Made by a program: the position numbers and the translations under genes. Under the pieces are notes generated by a model. The model saw only the letters and a list, made by a program, of their open reading frames with translations, ran no database searches and was not told the origin of the DNA. Of a DNA stretch of 5,263 bases, positions 4,889-5,263 are shown piece after piece (position 1 is the stretch's first letter; every line of letters starts with the position of its first letter). The stretch comes from Methylococcaceae bacterium (lineage in GTDB: Bacteria; Pseudomonadota; Gammaproteobacteria; Methylococcales; Methylococcaceae): contig JAJRDJ010000097.1 of assembly GCA_028678445.1 (NCBI GenBank), positions 1 through 5,263 on the forward strand, written 5' to 3'.

Positions 4889-5263
4889 AAATATTCTACG
4901 GTGTACAGGGGACCGGTAACGGCCACATTACCCGTGCCCGGGCCCTAGCTCCCAAATTTAAAGCGGCGGGAGCCGACGTGACCTGGCTGTTTTCAGGCCG
5001 TCCCCGGGACGCCTATTTCGAGATGGAAGTCTTTGGCGATTACCAGTCGCGGGCGGGGCTGACCTTTCAGGCCGCGCATGGCAATGTGCACTATATCCGG
5101 ACCACGCTGCGCAATAATTTGGTCAAATTCGTCAATGACATTCGCTCGCTGGCTTGGCGCGGTTTCGATCTCGTAATTACCGACTTCGAGCCGGTTACAG
5201 CCTGGGCCGCCTGGCGTCAGGGTTTCTTAACAGTAGGTATCGGTCATCAATTCGCCTTTGGCA
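4885..5263 (+). CDS. MJ1255/VC2487-type glycosyltransferase, N-terminal part (3' end outside window)
   Basis: The first 126 residues of a GT-B glycosyltransferase-like protein of the MJ1255/VC2487 group, distantly related to the MurG and MGDG-synthase fold. Blocks seen are the glycine-rich start YGVQGTGNGHITRARALA (5-22) with His14, LFSGRP (35-40), YFEMEVFGDY (44-53) with GLTF (58-61), and TDFEPVTAWAA (99-109) followed by GIGHQFAFG (118-126). No signal peptide is seen. The GTG start overlaps the PAP2 stop as GTGA, with GGAG (4870-4873) eleven bases upstream; the strong block begins at residue 3, so the start is secure. Sugar and acceptor are not established for this group to my knowledge. Its PhoB-driven coupling to a lipid phosphatase suggests glycosylation of diacylglycerol or a related lipid; this is inference. 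The reading frame is intact to the window edge. Confidence 0.8.
   Translation, partial: MKIFYGVQGTGNGHITRARALAPKFKAAGADVTWLFSGRPRDAYFEMEVFGDYQSRAGLTFQAAHGNVHYIRTTLRNNLVKFVNDIRSLAWRGFDLVITDFEPVTAWAAWRQGFLTVGIGHQFAFG

Noticed and set aside
1..5263. CRISPR arrays, tRNA or rRNA genes, transposons, toxin-antitoxin or phage-defence genes
   Set aside because: No repeat-spacer pattern, no RNA gene signature and no matching protein families; every long + strand frame is explained by metabolic genes.

Overview
The window looks like a GC-rich proteobacterial chromosome, most likely gammaproteobacterial. That placement is inferred from the GlsA, OlsB/OlsA and MJ1255-type protein families and the PhoB-style promoter; no rRNA or other marker gene is present. 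All genes lie on the + strand. I see no tRNA, CRISPR array, insertion sequence or phage gene.

Layout: (1) 1-582 is the 3' part of a glutaminase gene (glsA). (2) 583-791 is a C-rich leader with no gene. (3) 792-4208 holds four tightly packed or overlapping genes: olsB (ornithine N-acyltransferase), olsA (lyso-ornithine-lipid O-acyltransferase), a PlcP-like metallophosphoesterase (usually annotated as LpxH-like), and an Agt/MgtA-like GT4 glycosyltransferase. (4) 4209-4363 is an AT-richer intergenic region. It carries two PHO boxes in exact 11-bp register, a -10 element 10 bp downstream, and an inverted repeat centred on the predicted transcription start. (5) 4364 to the window end holds a small PAP2 phosphatase whose stop overlaps the start of an MJ1255/VC2487-type glycosyltransferase, cut by the window edge.

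Taken together this reads as a membrane-lipid remodelling locus for phosphate starvation. PlcP-type enzymes strip phosphate head groups from phospholipids and leave diacylglycerol. Agt-type glycosyltransferases turn diacylglycerol into glycolipid. OlsB and OlsA build phosphorus-free ornithine lipids. The PAP2 protein could supply more diacylglycerol from phosphatidic acid, and the second glycosyltransferase may be another glycolipid synthase. The individual families and plcP-agt pairing are known. The notable points here are the linkage of both phosphorus-free lipid routes in one block, and a second PHO-box-driven unit (PAP2 plus uncharacterised glycosyltransferase) directly behind it. Functional links for the last two genes are inference from context.
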